A stretch of DNA of 34,359 nucleotides from Clostridia bacterium. Its GTDB lineage: Bacteria > Bacillota > Clostridia > Oscillospirales > Acutalibacteraceae. The notes beneath the pieces are model-generated. The model did no database searches, was not told where the DNA came from, and saw only the letters and a list, made by a program, of their open reading frames with translations. A program made the position numbers and the translations under genes. Location of the stretch: the NCBI GenBank assembly GCA_900767025.1, contig CAAFXS010000033.1, positions 1 to 34,359 on the forward strand, written 5' to 3'. Shown one piece after another: positions 22,588 to 31,026 of the stretch (the stretch's first letter is position 1; every line of letters starts with the position of its first letter).

Positions 22588-25086
22588 ATGGATAATAATG
22601 AAATTCGTTATGACAATCAAAAAATTGTTGATGTTGAAATAAGTACGGAAATAAGAAAAGCCTTTCTTGATTATTCAATGAGCGTTATCGTTTCCCGTGC
22701 GTTGCCGGATGTTCGCGACGGCTTAAAGCCTGTTCACAGAAGAATACTTTATGCAATGTATGACAACAGTCTTTATCCGGACAGGCCCTACCGTAAGTGT
22801 GCCACCACCGTCGGTGAAGTGCTGGGTCATTATCACCCCCACGGCGACGCATCGGTTTATGACGCAATGGTTAGGCTTGCCCAGAGCTTTTCAATGAGAC
22901 ATACTCTTGTTGACGGTCACGGTAACTTCGGTTCAGTTGACGGCGACCCACCTGCCGCTTACCGTTATACCGAAAGCAGAATGAGCAAAATCAGTATGAA
23001 AATGCTTGAGGATATCAAGAAAAATACTGTTGATTTTATTCCTAACTTTGACGATACCTCTACCGAGCCTACCGTTTTACCTGCAAGATTTCCAAATCTT
23101 CTTGTTAACGGCTCATCGGGTATTGCCGTTGGTATGGCTACAAACATTCCGCCTCACAATATGAAGGAAACCGTTGAGGGTATGTGCTGTCTTATTGACA
23201 ATCCCGACGCAAGCCTTGAGGATATTATGGAACACATTAAGGGTCCCGATTTTCCCACAGGCGGTACCATTATGGGTACAAGGGGTATTAGGGAAGCATA
23301 TGCCACCGGCAGAGGCAAAATTTATGTAAGAGCCAAGGCTGAAATTATCGAAACCAAGGGTGACAGATTTAAAATCGTTGTCAGTGAAATCCCCTATGCA
23401 GTTAACAAGGCAAGGCTTATTACAAGAATTGCAGAGCTTGTTAAGGAAAAAAGGCTTGAGGGCGTTGCCGATGTTCAGGACTATTCCGACCGCAGAGGTA
23501 TGCATATTGAAATTACCGTTAAGCGTGATGCCAACGCACAGGTAGTTCTTAACAACCTTTACAAATTAACCGATATGCAGGTTACCTTCGGTGCAATCCT
23601 CCTTGCTCTTGACGACGGTGTGCCAAAGGTACTTACCCTTAAGGAAATACTTGAAAAATATATTGCCTTCCAAAAGGATATTGTTAGAAGAAGGACAGAG
23701 TTTGACCTTAAAAAAGCACAGGAGCGTGCTCATATTCTTGAAGGTCTTGCAAAGGCTATTGATATTGTTGACGATGTTATTGCAACAATCCGTGGCTGCC
23801 GCGGTACACAGGCAGACGCAAAGCAGGCAATTATGGACAAGTACGGCTTTGATGACCCACAGGCAAGCGCAATTGTTGCTTACCGTATCGGTCAGCTTGC
23901 AGGACTTGAGATTGAAAAAATCTTAAATGAGTTAGAGGAGCTCCACGAAAGAATTAAGGATTATCTTGATATACTTGCTAACGAGCAGAGAGTTGCAGAC
24001 ATCGTAAAAGCAGAGGCAAGAGCCATCGCCGACAAGTTCGGTGACGAAAGACGCACGGAAATTTCCGCTTACAGCGGTGATGTTGACGATGAGGATTTAA
24101 TTCCTGTTGAGGACTGCATACTCACTCTCACCGAAAAGGGATATATGAAACGCCAGACTGTTGACACCTACAAGGCACAGAACAGAGGCGGCAGAGGTAT
24201 ATCCGGTATGAGCAGAAGAGAAGAGGATGTTGCAAAAACAATGTTCGCCTGCTCAACTCATGACAGAGTGCTTATCTTTACCAATATGGGAAAGGTGTTT
24301 AAGCTCAAGGGCTACGAGGTTCCCGAGTCATCAAGAACAAGCAAGGGTATGAATGTTGTTAATATTCTTCAACTTGAAAACGGCGAGCAGGTCAGCGCAA
24401 TGGTTAAGGTTCCCGAGGATGAGGAACGCACCTATCTGTGTATGATGACACGAAACGGTGTTATTAAGAGAACCGAGCTTAGCCAGTATGACCATATCAG
24501 AAAAACAGGTATTATTGCTATTAATCTTGATGAGGGCGACGAGCTTTCCTGGGTTGAAATTACCGACGGTGCCAGGGATTTGGTTGTTGCCACACACGAC
24601 GGTATGAGCATTTGCTTCAAGGAGGCAGACGCAAGACTTATCGGCAGAACTGCAAGAGGTGTTAAGGCAATTCAGCTTAACGAGGGCGACTACGTTGTTG
24701 GCTTTGCCGTTAAGGTTGAGGGCTACTCACTGCTTACCGTTTCCGAAACAGGCTACGGAAGAAAGAGCAGTTATGAAGATTACAGAATTCAGTCAAGAGC
24801 AGGAAAGGGACTTATCAATTACCGTACTGCTCAGTACGGCAAGGTTGCAATGATTGCACCGGTAAGAGATGACCAGGATGTTATTATGATTTCCTCCGAC
24901 GGTATCATAATCAGAACTCCTGCCGATCAGATTTCAACCTTCCAAAGACCGTCAAAGGGTGTTAAGGTGATGAAGGTTAACGACGGCGAAAAGGTTGCTA
25001 CTATTTCTATTGTTGACAAGCTTGAGGACGAGGAGCAGCAGGAAAATACAGAGGTTGAAGCTGCTGAAAATGTAACAGAGCAATAA
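22588..25086 (+). CDS. gyrA: DNA gyrase subunit A
   Basis: DNA-cleaving subunit of gyrase, 832 residues from ATG 22588; the upstream TTG at 22567 is less likely. Catalytic Tyr127 in AAYRYTES. The quinolone region reads HPHGDASVYD (84-92 area), so the position of E. coli Ser83 is Ala88 (codon GCA at 22849) while the Asp87 equivalent is kept (Asp92). The C-terminal wrapping domain begins after the GyrA box, here QNRGGRG. The tail is acidic. Located 31 nt after gyrB, within the same operon. Confidence 0.98.
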   Translation: MDNNEIRYDNQKIVDVEISTEIRKAFLDYSMSVIVSRALPDVRDGLKPVHRRILYAMYDNSLYPDRPYRKCATTVGEVLGHYHPHGDASVYDAMVRLAQSFSMRHTLVDGHGNFGSVDGDPPAAYRYTESRMSKISMKMLEDIKKNTVDFIPNFDDTSTEPTVLPARFPNLLVNGSSGIAVGMATNIPPHNMKETVEGMCCLIDNPDASLEDIMEHIKGPDFPTGGTIMGTRGIREAYATGRGKIYVRAKAEIIETKGDRFKIVVSEIPYAVNKARLITRIAELVKEKRLEGVADVQDYSDRRGMHIEITVKRDANAQVVLNNLYKLTDMQVTFGAILLALDDGVPKVLTLKEILEKYIAFQKDIVRRRTEFDLKKAQERAHILEGLAKAIDIVDDVIATIRGCRGTQADAKQAIMDKYGFDDPQASAIVAYRIGQLAGLEIEKILNELEELHERIKDYLDILANEQRVADIVKAEARAIADKFGDERRTEISAYSGDVDDEDLIPVEDCILTLTEKGYMKRQTVDTYKAQNRGGRGISGMSRREEDVAKTMFACSTHDRVLIFTNMGKVFKLKGYEVPESSRTSKGMNVVNILQLENGEQVSAMVKVPEDEERTYLCMMTRNGVIKRTELSQYDHIRKTGIIAINLDEGDELSWVEITDGARDLVVATHDGMSICFKEADARLIGRTARGVKAIQLNEGDYVVGFAVKVEGYSLLTVSETGYGRKSSYEDYRIQSRAGKGLINYRTAQYGKVAMIAPVRDDQDVIMISSDGIIIRTPADQISTFQRPSKGVKVMKVNDGEKVATISIVDKLEDEEQQENTEVEAAENVTEQ

Positions 25087-25168
25087 ATATTTTGTTAACA
25101 ATTGTTTCCCTTTGTAGAAATAAGGGGCAATGTGTAATATAATTGCCCTGAAAAGAGGAGTGATGCAG
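25087..25168 (+). promoter_or_regulatory. Leader of LCP gene with -10 inside a small inverted repeat
   Basis: TATAAT at 25138-25143 lies between GGGCAAT (25125-25131) and ATTGCCC (25142-25148), partly overlapping the right arm. The -35 is unclear. A regulator site is possible; alternatively the repeat is incidental. Confidence 0.4.
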
Positions 25169-26788
25169 GTGGAAAAGGAGTCCTACAGTGTTGATGATAT
25201 TCTCTCCGAAGTTAAGAAAAGAAGAGAGGACAGAGATAAGGACCTTCATCCAAATGAAGAAATAAAAAATCCCGAAAACGAAAATATACCTGAAGAAACA
25301 GAAGAACCGCCGATAGCAGAACCATCGGCGGAGGAAGAACAGGTTGAGCCCGAGCCGCAGGAAATTCCCGAAGAAGAGCCGCAGGCAGAGCCTGAACCCG
25401 AGATTATTATTGAGGAAGAAAAGCCAAAGGCTGACGAAAACGGCTTTGTTGATATCCTTGCCTTTGCGCCCGAAATCTCGGAAGAAAGCGAGTATAAGGA
25501 AGAGCCTGTCAGGGAAAAGTTTTTCAAAACAAAAAAAGGTAAAATCGTAAAAGGCATTATCATTGTTCTTGTAATTTTGATTGTTACGGCAGCCGTAGCA
25601 GGCGGAATTCATTTGTATAAGCTTATCAGCAATATGACCGATGACAAGCCTGCCACCGAGGAAAGACAGGATGAATGGACGGGAATGGACACGCTGATTG
25701 AAAATTTCCCGGAAATTCACGAAACAGAGGCATCTCAGCTTTCTTCACTGAAGGATATGATAAGAACCTGGTATTATAACGGAGCACCCAGCTCTTCTTC
25801 CCATACCCTTAATGTGCTTTTCATTGGTGAGGACACAAGAGGTGAGGAAATTCTTGAGGAGGATACCAGAGCGGACAGTGCAATTATTGTCAGTGTTAAC
25901 ATTGACACAAGGCAGATTACACTGACCTCGGTGCTCAGGGACACCTATGCTTACTGGGAAAACACGCCGGGCGATGAGTCCACAGGCGAATTCGGAAAAA
26001 TAAATGCCGCAATGCTGGGCGGTGTTGACACCTATATCAACGCAGTTGAAAGGCTTTATAAAATTGACATTGACAATTATGTTATTGTTAATTTTGATTC
26101 CTTCAAAAGCATTATTGATGCTTTAGGCGGTATAACCCTGGAGCTTACAAGTGCGGAAATTTATGAAATCAATAATCATCCTAACAGGTACGGCAATGTT
26201 TATATTGAGCAGACCTTTGAGGGAAAAAGCGGTGAGGTTAAGCTCACAGGTGAGCAGGCGCTGGCTTATTGCAGAATCAGATATATTGACAGTGATAACG
26301 CCCGTGCCGACAGGCAAAAAACCTGCCTTATGCAGATTTTTGAGGATGTGCAGGACAGCTCAACAGTAACTCTTATAAAGGTTGTAAATGCACTTTTGCC
26401 TTATGTAAAAACAGGCTTCAGCAACAGCCAGGTGCTGTCCATTGCCAAATATGCTCTTTCACAGGGCTGGCTTGGATATGAGGTTAAAACAACAAATGTT
26501 CCTTTCGCCAGAATTAACGAGAGGGGCGCAGGCGGTGAATACTACGGCGCTTGGTGCTGGAAGGCAGATTTTCCCCAGGACGCTCATTACCTGCAAACGC
26601 TGATTTACGGCAAGTCACCTATCATTTTGGCGCAGGAAAGAGTTGACATTTTAAGGTGTAACGAGTACGGCTTTTATAACGAAACCTTAGTACCCTGCTA
26701 CGCAGTAATTTATAATGAACGCTACGGCGAAGCAACAACCTATGAGGCTCCCGCCGAGGAAGAGGAAAGCACAACCGTATCAAATTAA
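25169..26788 (+). CDS. LytR-CpsA-Psr (LCP) family cell-wall polymer ligase
   Basis: Predicted enzyme attaching lipid-linked polymers (teichoic acids or capsule) to peptidoglycan outside the membrane. 539 residues from GTG 25169, chosen because AGAGGAG (25154-25160) is 8 nt upstream; the ATG at 25163 is only 2 nt away. Cytosolic part 1-125 begins with SVDDILSEVKKRRED and contains a Glu/Pro-rich acidic stretch (about 28-88). Membrane helix 127-149. LCP domain about 212-392: TLNVLFIGEDTRGEE, ADSAIIVSVNIDT, SVLRDTY (catalytic-site Arg), NFDSFKSIIDALGGI, LTGEQALAYCRIRY and ARADRQ. An Asn/Glu-rich tail follows. Ends at a strong terminator. Confidence 0.9.
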   Translation: MEKESYSVDDILSEVKKRREDRDKDLHPNEEIKNPENENIPEETEEPPIAEPSAEEEQVEPEPQEIPEEEPQAEPEPEIIIEEEKPKADENGFVDILAFAPEISEESEYKEEPVREKFFKTKKGKIVKGIIIVLVILIVTAAVAGGIHLYKLISNMTDDKPATEERQDEWTGMDTLIENFPEIHETEASQLSSLKDMIRTWYYNGAPSSSSHTLNVLFIGEDTRGEEILEEDTRADSAIIVSVNIDTRQITLTSVLRDTYAYWENTPGDESTGEFGKINAAMLGGVDTYINAVERLYKIDIDNYVIVNFDSFKSIIDALGGITLELTSAEIYEINNHPNRYGNVYIEQTFEGKSGEVKLTGEQALAYCRIRYIDSDNARADRQKTCLMQIFEDVQDSSTVTLIKVVNALLPYVKTGFSNSQVLSIAKYALSQGWLGYEVKTTNVPFARINERGAGGEYYGAWCWKADFPQDAHYLQTLIYGKSPIILAQERVDILRCNEYGFYNETLVPCYAVIYNERYGEATTYEAPAEEEESTTVSN

Positions 26789-26819
26789 AAAACGAGGCAC
26801 ATCAGTGCCTCGTTTTTTT
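26787..26819 (+). terminator. Terminator after LCP gene
   Basis: AACGAGGCAC/GTGCCTCGTT stem, ATCA loop, flanked by A and T runs; ends the transcript just before the IS200-type element. Confidence 0.92.
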
Positions 26820-26912
26820 CGTTGGTCTTCAGCACAGAATAAACCCCCAGTTAAACTGGGGGAAATAAAACGCTTTAGTAAAAATAAAACAGCCGAGCTA
26901 GAAGCAAGGCAA

Positions 26913-26942
26913 ATTGAAGAAAAGAAAACCTCCTAGTATAAT
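26913..26942 (+). promoter_or_regulatory. Promoter of tnpA
   Basis: TTGAAG (26913-26918), 18-nt spacer, TATAAT (26937-26942). Start expected near 26949, downstream of the left arm of the hairpin that can mask the SD. Confidence 0.65.
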
Positions 26943-26976
26943 GTGAGTGGTATCGCATCGCAAAAACTAGGAGGTT
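26927..26976 (+). promoter_or_regulatory. SD-masking inverted repeat of tnpA
   Basis: AACCTCCTAGT (26927-26937) and ACTAGGAGGTT (26966-26976) are perfect 11-bp complements; the right arm is the ribosome site AGGAGG. Only RNA started upstream of 26927 carries both arms. Confidence 0.8.
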
Positions 26977-26981
26977 AAATT

Positions 26982-27461
26982 ATGAGAAATAAAGGAAATA
27001 ACGAAATAAAGAGTTCGTCACATTCAAAGTACAGATGTCAGTATCATATAGTCTTTGCACCAAAGTTCAGAAGACAAGTGATATACGGACAAATTAAAAA
27101 GGATATCGGTGAGATAATACGAAAGTTGTGTGAGCAGAAAGGCGTAGAAATAATAGAAGCAGAAGCCTGTAAAGATCACATACATCTTTTAGTAAGTATC
27201 CCACCACATTTGAGTGTATCACAATTCATGGGATATCTCAAGGGAAAGAGCAGCCTAATGATTTTCGACCGACACGCAAATCTAAAGTATAAGTACGGAG
27301 AACGAAAGTTTTGGTGTAGAGGATACTATGTAGATACAGTCGGTCGAAACAAAAGGGTAATTGAAGAGTATATAAGGAATCAGCTCGAAGAAGATTACGC
27401 AAACGACCAAATGACAATCAAGGAATACATAGACCCGTTCACGGGTGCCAAGAATAAGTAA
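26982..27461 (+). CDS. tnpA: IS200/IS605-family Y1 transposase TnpA
   Basis: HUH single-strand transposase, 159 residues, full length. Metal-binding HUH motif H66-I-H68 in DHIHLLVSIPP; catalytic Tyr most likely Y130 in VIEEYIRNQ. CQYHIVFAPKFRRQVIYG and FMGYLKGKSSLMIF are typical of IS200. Uses CGA and ATA codons more than its neighbours, consistent with transfer. SD AGGAGG lies in the right arm of the masking hairpin. Confidence 0.95.
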   Translation: MRNKGNNEIKSSSHSKYRCQYHIVFAPKFRRQVIYGQIKKDIGEIIRKLCEQKGVEIIEAEACKDHIHLLVSIPPHLSVSQFMGYLKGKSSLMIFDRHANLKYKYGERKFWCRGYYVDTVGRNKRVIEEYIRNQLEEDYANDQMTIKEYIDPFTGAKNK

Positions 27462-27468
27462 GCAAAAA

Positions 27469-27596
27469 TAAACAGCCCCACGTGAGGGGCTGCTTGAAAA
27501 TGTGATGCGATATCATTTTTCAATACCCCTTCCAGGGGTAGAGCCGGTAGGCTTGCTTTCAGCGTTCTTGCAAACCACTAGTTTACTAGTGGTTAT
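27469..27596 (+). other. Structured IS right end with three to four hairpins
   Basis: CAGCCCC/GGGGCTG just after tnpA (a possible terminator without a T-run), TACCCC/GGGGTA at 27524-27541, AGCC-GGTA-GGCT next to it, and the terminal AACCACTAG/CTAGTGGTT. No ORF. Confidence 0.5.
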
Positions 27597-27612
27597 GATT
27601 ATTTATCAACAC

Positions 27613-27646
27613 TTGAAATGTTTTATTTATTATGATATGTTATCAT
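27613..27646 (+). promoter_or_regulatory. Promoter and palindrome before GH43 gene
   Basis: TTGAAA (27613-27618), 17-nt spacer, TATGTT (27636-27641). The palindrome ATGATA-TGT-TATCAT (27632-27646) covers the -10 and could be an operator. Confidence 0.45.
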
Positions 27647-27671
27647 TATGATTAATTTAAGAGGTGCTGTT

Positions 27672-28547
27672 ATGCCTTATTTATTTTGCTATTTTACAGG
27701 CAACGAGCCTGAAAATGAGAGCGTTCATTTTGCATTGTCAAGGGACGGCTATCATTTTACCGCACTTAACGGAAATAAAAAAATTATCACTCAAAGCCTT
27801 GGCAAAAAGTGTTGCCGTGACCCGTTTATTTTCAGAGATGAAAATAATTCCTTTCATATCATTGCAACGGATATGAGGTGCTATGACGGCTGGAACAGCA
27901 ACAACTCAATGGTTTTGTGGGACAGTGACGATTTAGTGAACTGGAAAAATGAGCGTATTATTGATTTTTCACAATTCCCGGAAACAAAAAATGCCGATCG
28001 CGTGTGGGCACCGCAGATTATATATGACAGGTACAGGGGAGAGTATATGATTTACTGGACCCATAATAATACCGATGATGATTTAGATACTATTACCTGG
28101 TATGCATACACCAAGGATTTTCAAAATCTGTCTTCTCCTCCTGCTGTGTTGTTTAATCCAAGGAGCAGGCTATGTGCTATTGATGCGGATATTATTGAAA
28201 AGGGCGGAAAATATTATCTTTTTGAGGCCGACGGAGAGAAAAACAGCATATGCTACGCTGTTTCTGACAGGCCTTCAGGTCCGTACACGGAGGCTGAAAA
28301 CAACAAGGTGTCCGTTGCCGATACTGCTTTAGAGGGAAACTGTATTTATAAAATTGAAGAAACAGGCAAATATGTGATGATAGCGGATAAATTTAAGGAC
28401 GGCGGATATTTTATGCAGGAAAGCAGTGATATGATTAACTTTACAGAGGTTACGGATTTTTCCTTAAATCACCTTAAGCCGCGCCACGGCTCAATGCTTA
28501 ATATTACCGAAAATGAATTTGACAGGCTTACCGATGCGTTTAAGTAA
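27672..28547 (+). CDS. GH43-family glycoside hydrolase (arabinanase/xylosidase type)
   Basis: Five-bladed beta-propeller glycosidase, 291 residues, no signal peptide, so cytosolic. The catalytic triad can be placed: base D50 in CCRDPFIFRDE, modulator D171 in AIDADII, acid E221 in ALEGNCIYKI; RVWAPQIIYD (110-119) is also typical. An upstream ATG at 27648 is in frame, but GAGGTG (27661-27666) fits ATG 27672. Acts probably on arabinose- or xylose-containing oligosaccharides; specificity not readable. Own promoter, followed 85 nt later by the alpha-galactosidase. Confidence 0.88.
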   Translation: MPYLFCYFTGNEPENESVHFALSRDGYHFTALNGNKKIITQSLGKKCCRDPFIFRDENNSFHIIATDMRCYDGWNSNNSMVLWDSDDLVNWKNERIIDFSQFPETKNADRVWAPQIIYDRYRGEYMIYWTHNNTDDDLDTITWYAYTKDFQNLSSPPAVLFNPRSRLCAIDADIIEKGGKYYLFEADGEKNSICYAVSDRPSGPYTEAENNKVSVADTALEGNCIYKIEETGKYVMIADKFKDGGYFMQESSDMINFTEVTDFSLNHLKPRHGSMLNITENEFDRLTDAFK

Positions 28548-28561
28548 TCAGGTGTCTATTA

Positions 28562-28602
28562 TTACCGTACTTATTGACTGACCGGTAAATATATTGTATT
28601 AT
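28562..28602 (+). promoter_or_regulatory. Promoter of alpha-galactosidase-lar operon with inverted repeat
   Basis: TTGACT (28574-28579), 17-nt spacer, TATTAT (28597-28602). TTACCG (28562-28567) and CGGTAA (28583-28588) flank the -35, a possible regulator site. Confidence 0.6.
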
Positions 28603-28632
28603 TTATGTAGTAAAATCTTTAGGGGGATAATT

Positions 28633-30285
28633 ATGAAATTAAAATTTGATATTACCTATAAGGCAAACGGTGAGGTGTTTAACACCAAATCCGGGAAATG
28701 TGAGCATTTTGAGCTTGAAACCGCAATCATTGACGGCGTTTTGTCCATTGTTCTCAAGCCGAAAGTTTCAGTGGAGTTTGTTCGATTTTCAGTGATAACT
28801 CCTTATGAATATCAAAAAAATGACAGGATTTTTGTAAACGGCTATCAAAGCTGGACCGACAGTATGGAGTATTCGGTGGGCGAAAAAATGGGCGAGCTTA
28901 CAAGGCTTATGGAGCTTGCCGTTAACGACCTTCCTTTGAAATATATCGGTATGAATAAGTCGGGCGACAGCACCTTCTGGAGCTATCCAAGAAAGGAAAA
29001 TGTTTTCTACGGTTGGAGCTACGGCTATGTTCGCAGAGGTAACCATGTTGATATTTTCGGCTCGCTTAATGAACGCTTTGGATATACTGTTGTTACCTTT
29101 AATGTTAATAACAATACCGTTCAAATTGCCAAGGAGCTTGAGGGTGTTGTTTACAGCAACGAAACCCCCTTACTTTCACTTGCAATGGTTTCCGGCGAAT
29201 ATGATGATGCTTTTGACAGATATTTTGAAAAAATGGGTGTTACCTGCCGTGAAACAAAAAGGAGAACAGGCTATACAACCTGGTACAATTATTACGGCAA
29301 TATCACCGAGGATGTTGTTAACCGCGACCTTGAAAGTATTGCAAATCTTGATGTGCCCTTTGACTGCTTCCAGATTGATGACGGCTACCAAAGAGCAATA
29401 GGTGACTGGCTCATTACCGACAGCAGAAAGTTCCCTAACGGTATGAAAAAGATTGCCGATGATATTCACTCAAAGGGTATGATTGCAGGATTGTGGCTTG
29501 CTCCCTTTGCAGGTGTTAAATCCTCACAGCTTTTTAAGGAGCATCAGGATTGGTTTATTAAGGGTCCCGACGGCAAGCCTTATAACACCGGTCATAACTG
29601 GGGCGGATTCTATTCTCTTGACATCTATAACGAGGGCGCCAGAGAGTATATTAAAAATGTTTTCGATACCGTGCTTAATGTTTGGGGCTATGATTTGGTT
29701 AAGCTGGATTTCCTGTACGGTGCCGCAGTTCTGCCTATGCACAATAAAACAAGAGGCGAAATTATGTGCGACGCAATGGATTTACTCAGAGAGTGCTGCG
29801 GCAACAAGCTTATTTTAGGCTGCGGTGTTCCTATGATGCCTGCCTTCGGTAAGGTTGATTATTGCAGAATAGGCTCCGATATCAGCCTTAAGTGGAAATG
29901 CCCTGCCAACAGAATTCGTGAGGATGTTTCAACTCCCCACGCAGTATGTAATTCAATTTTCAGGCGTCATCTTGACGGCAGAGCCTGGAAGAATGACCCG
30001 GATGTATTTCTTCTCCGTGATACAAATATCAAAACAACCTTTGAACAGCGCAAGCTCCTGGCAAAGATTAATTCCGTTTTCGGTAATCTCCTTTTCATTT
30101 CCGATAATGTCAGCGAGTATAACGAGCATCAGCTTGCTGTACTTAAGGAAACCTTTGCAAGTCCCCAGCTGGAAATTACACAGGCTGAGTTTACAGACAA
30201 GGATGTTATGACTGTTGAATTCTTTGAAAACGGAGTAAGAAAGAATCTCTGCTTTAACATCAGAACCGGTGAAACTTTGTACTAA
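28633..30285 (+). CDS. Alpha-galactosidase, GH36/melibiase-type
   Basis: 550 residues, cytosolic. An N-terminal beta-sandwich (about 1-200, with NGYQSW) precedes the TIM barrel: TTWYNYYGNI, FDCFQIDDGYQ, GLWLAPFAG, the nucleophile D359 in LVKLDFLYGA, and the acid/base D416 in CRIGSDISLKW. Releases alpha-galactose from raffinose-type sugars or similar glycosides. AGGGGG lies before ATG 28633; 13 codons upstream are open but lack a ribosome site. Its TAA is immediately followed by the larE ATG (TAAATG), with no gap. Confidence 0.9.
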   Translation: MKLKFDITYKANGEVFNTKSGKCEHFELETAIIDGVLSIVLKPKVSVEFVRFSVITPYEYQKNDRIFVNGYQSWTDSMEYSVGEKMGELTRLMELAVNDLPLKYIGMNKSGDSTFWSYPRKENVFYGWSYGYVRRGNHVDIFGSLNERFGYTVVTFNVNNNTVQIAKELEGVVYSNETPLLSLAMVSGEYDDAFDRYFEKMGVTCRETKRRTGYTTWYNYYGNITEDVVNRDLESIANLDVPFDCFQIDDGYQRAIGDWLITDSRKFPNGMKKIADDIHSKGMIAGLWLAPFAGVKSSQLFKEHQDWFIKGPDGKPYNTGHNWGGFYSLDIYNEGAREYIKNVFDTVLNVWGYDLVKLDFLYGAAVLPMHNKTRGEIMCDAMDLLRECCGNKLILGCGVPMMPAFGKVDYCRIGSDISLKWKCPANRIREDVSTPHAVCNSIFRRHLDGRAWKNDPDVFLLRDTNIKTTFEQRKLLAKINSVFGNLLFISDNVSEYNEHQLAVLKETFASPQLEITQAEFTDKDVMTVEFFENGVRKNLCFNIRTGETLY

Positions 30286-31026
30286 ATGGAAATTGAAAGC
30301 TTTTTCAAAAAATACAATAGGGTTACAGTATCCGTTTCCGGCGGTGTTGACTCGGCGGTACTGCTTTATTTTGCAAAGCAGTATGCGGATAAGGTTTATG
30401 CCTGCTTTGTAAAAAGCGAGTTTCAGCCGGAATTCGAGCTAAGGGACGCCTTGTCGGTTTGCAGATTTCTTCACATTGAACTGAAGGTAATAAATGCATC
30501 TGTCCTGTCGGAAAGTAAAATAGCATCTAATCCGAAGGACAGATGCTATTACTGTAAAAGGAAAATTTTTTCAGAGATTTGCTCCTTTGCAAAATCCAAT
30601 AATTCATCAGTCATCGAGGGTACTAATGCCGATGATGATATTGATGACCGACCGGGCTTTAAAGCCATTAACGAGCTTGGGGTCTTGTCACCCCTGAGGC
30701 TTTGCGGCTTAACAAAGAACGATGTCAGAAAAATTGCCATTTCCGTGGGTATACCCGTAGGTCAAAAGCCGTCCTATGCCTGCCTGGCAACAAGAGTGCC
30801 CACAGGCACGGAAATAACAAAGGATATACTCGGTATTACCGAAAAGGCGGAAAGCAGGCTTTTTGAAATGGGATTTTCCGATTTCAGAGTGCGTTATCAC
30901 AATGGTAATGCTATGCTTGAACTGACGAAAGAGGATAGGTTAAAATACTTAAGCAATAAGGATAAATTTGATTTGCTCCTTAAACCGTATTACAACAAAA
31001 TTCAGCTAAGCGATAAGGTGAGATAA
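30286..31026 (+). CDS. larE: LarE, sulfur transferase for nickel-pincer cofactor
   Basis: ATP-dependent enzyme that adds sulfur to pyridinium bis-carboxylate mononucleotide, second step in making the nickel-pincer nucleotide. 246 residues. PP-loop SVSGGVDSAVLL at 16-27, the NPKDRCYYCKRKIF signature (82-95), GTNADD, and Cys166 in KPSYACLATRVPTG, corresponding to the sacrificial Cys of Lactiplantibacillus LarE. Only one Cys is present in that stretch, which favours the sacrificial type over the iron-sulfur type. Coupled to the upstream alpha-galactosidase and to larB (TAATG overlap). Confidence 0.94.
   Translation: MEIESFFKKYNRVTVSVSGGVDSAVLLYFAKQYADKVYACFVKSEFQPEFELRDALSVCRFLHIELKVINASVLSESKIASNPKDRCYYCKRKIFSEICSFAKSNNSSVIEGTNADDDIDDRPGFKAINELGVLSPLRLCGLTKNDVRKIAISVGIPVGQKPSYACLATRVPTGTEITKDILGITEKAESRLFEMGFSDFRVRYHNGNAMLELTKEDRLKYLSNKDKFDLLLKPYYNKIQLSDKVR

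Larger units (their letters stand above)
26840..27600 (+). mobile_element. IS200-type insertion sequence (tnpA only)
   Basis: Single-gene element with hairpin ends: left CCCCCAG/CTGGGGG at 26844-26862, right AACCACTAG/CTAGTGGTT at 27573-27594, as in IS200/IS605 elements, which move as single strands and lack terminal inverted repeats. TATCGCATC (26951-26959) recurs inverted at 27504-27512. No tnpB. Exact ends are not visible from sequence alone. Confidence 0.8.

Noticed and set aside
25007..25720. 237-codon minus-strand frame opposite gyrA end and LCP start
   Set aside because: Its low-complexity Phe/Leu/Arg-rich sequence is the antisense shadow of the Glu/Pro-rich coding tail.
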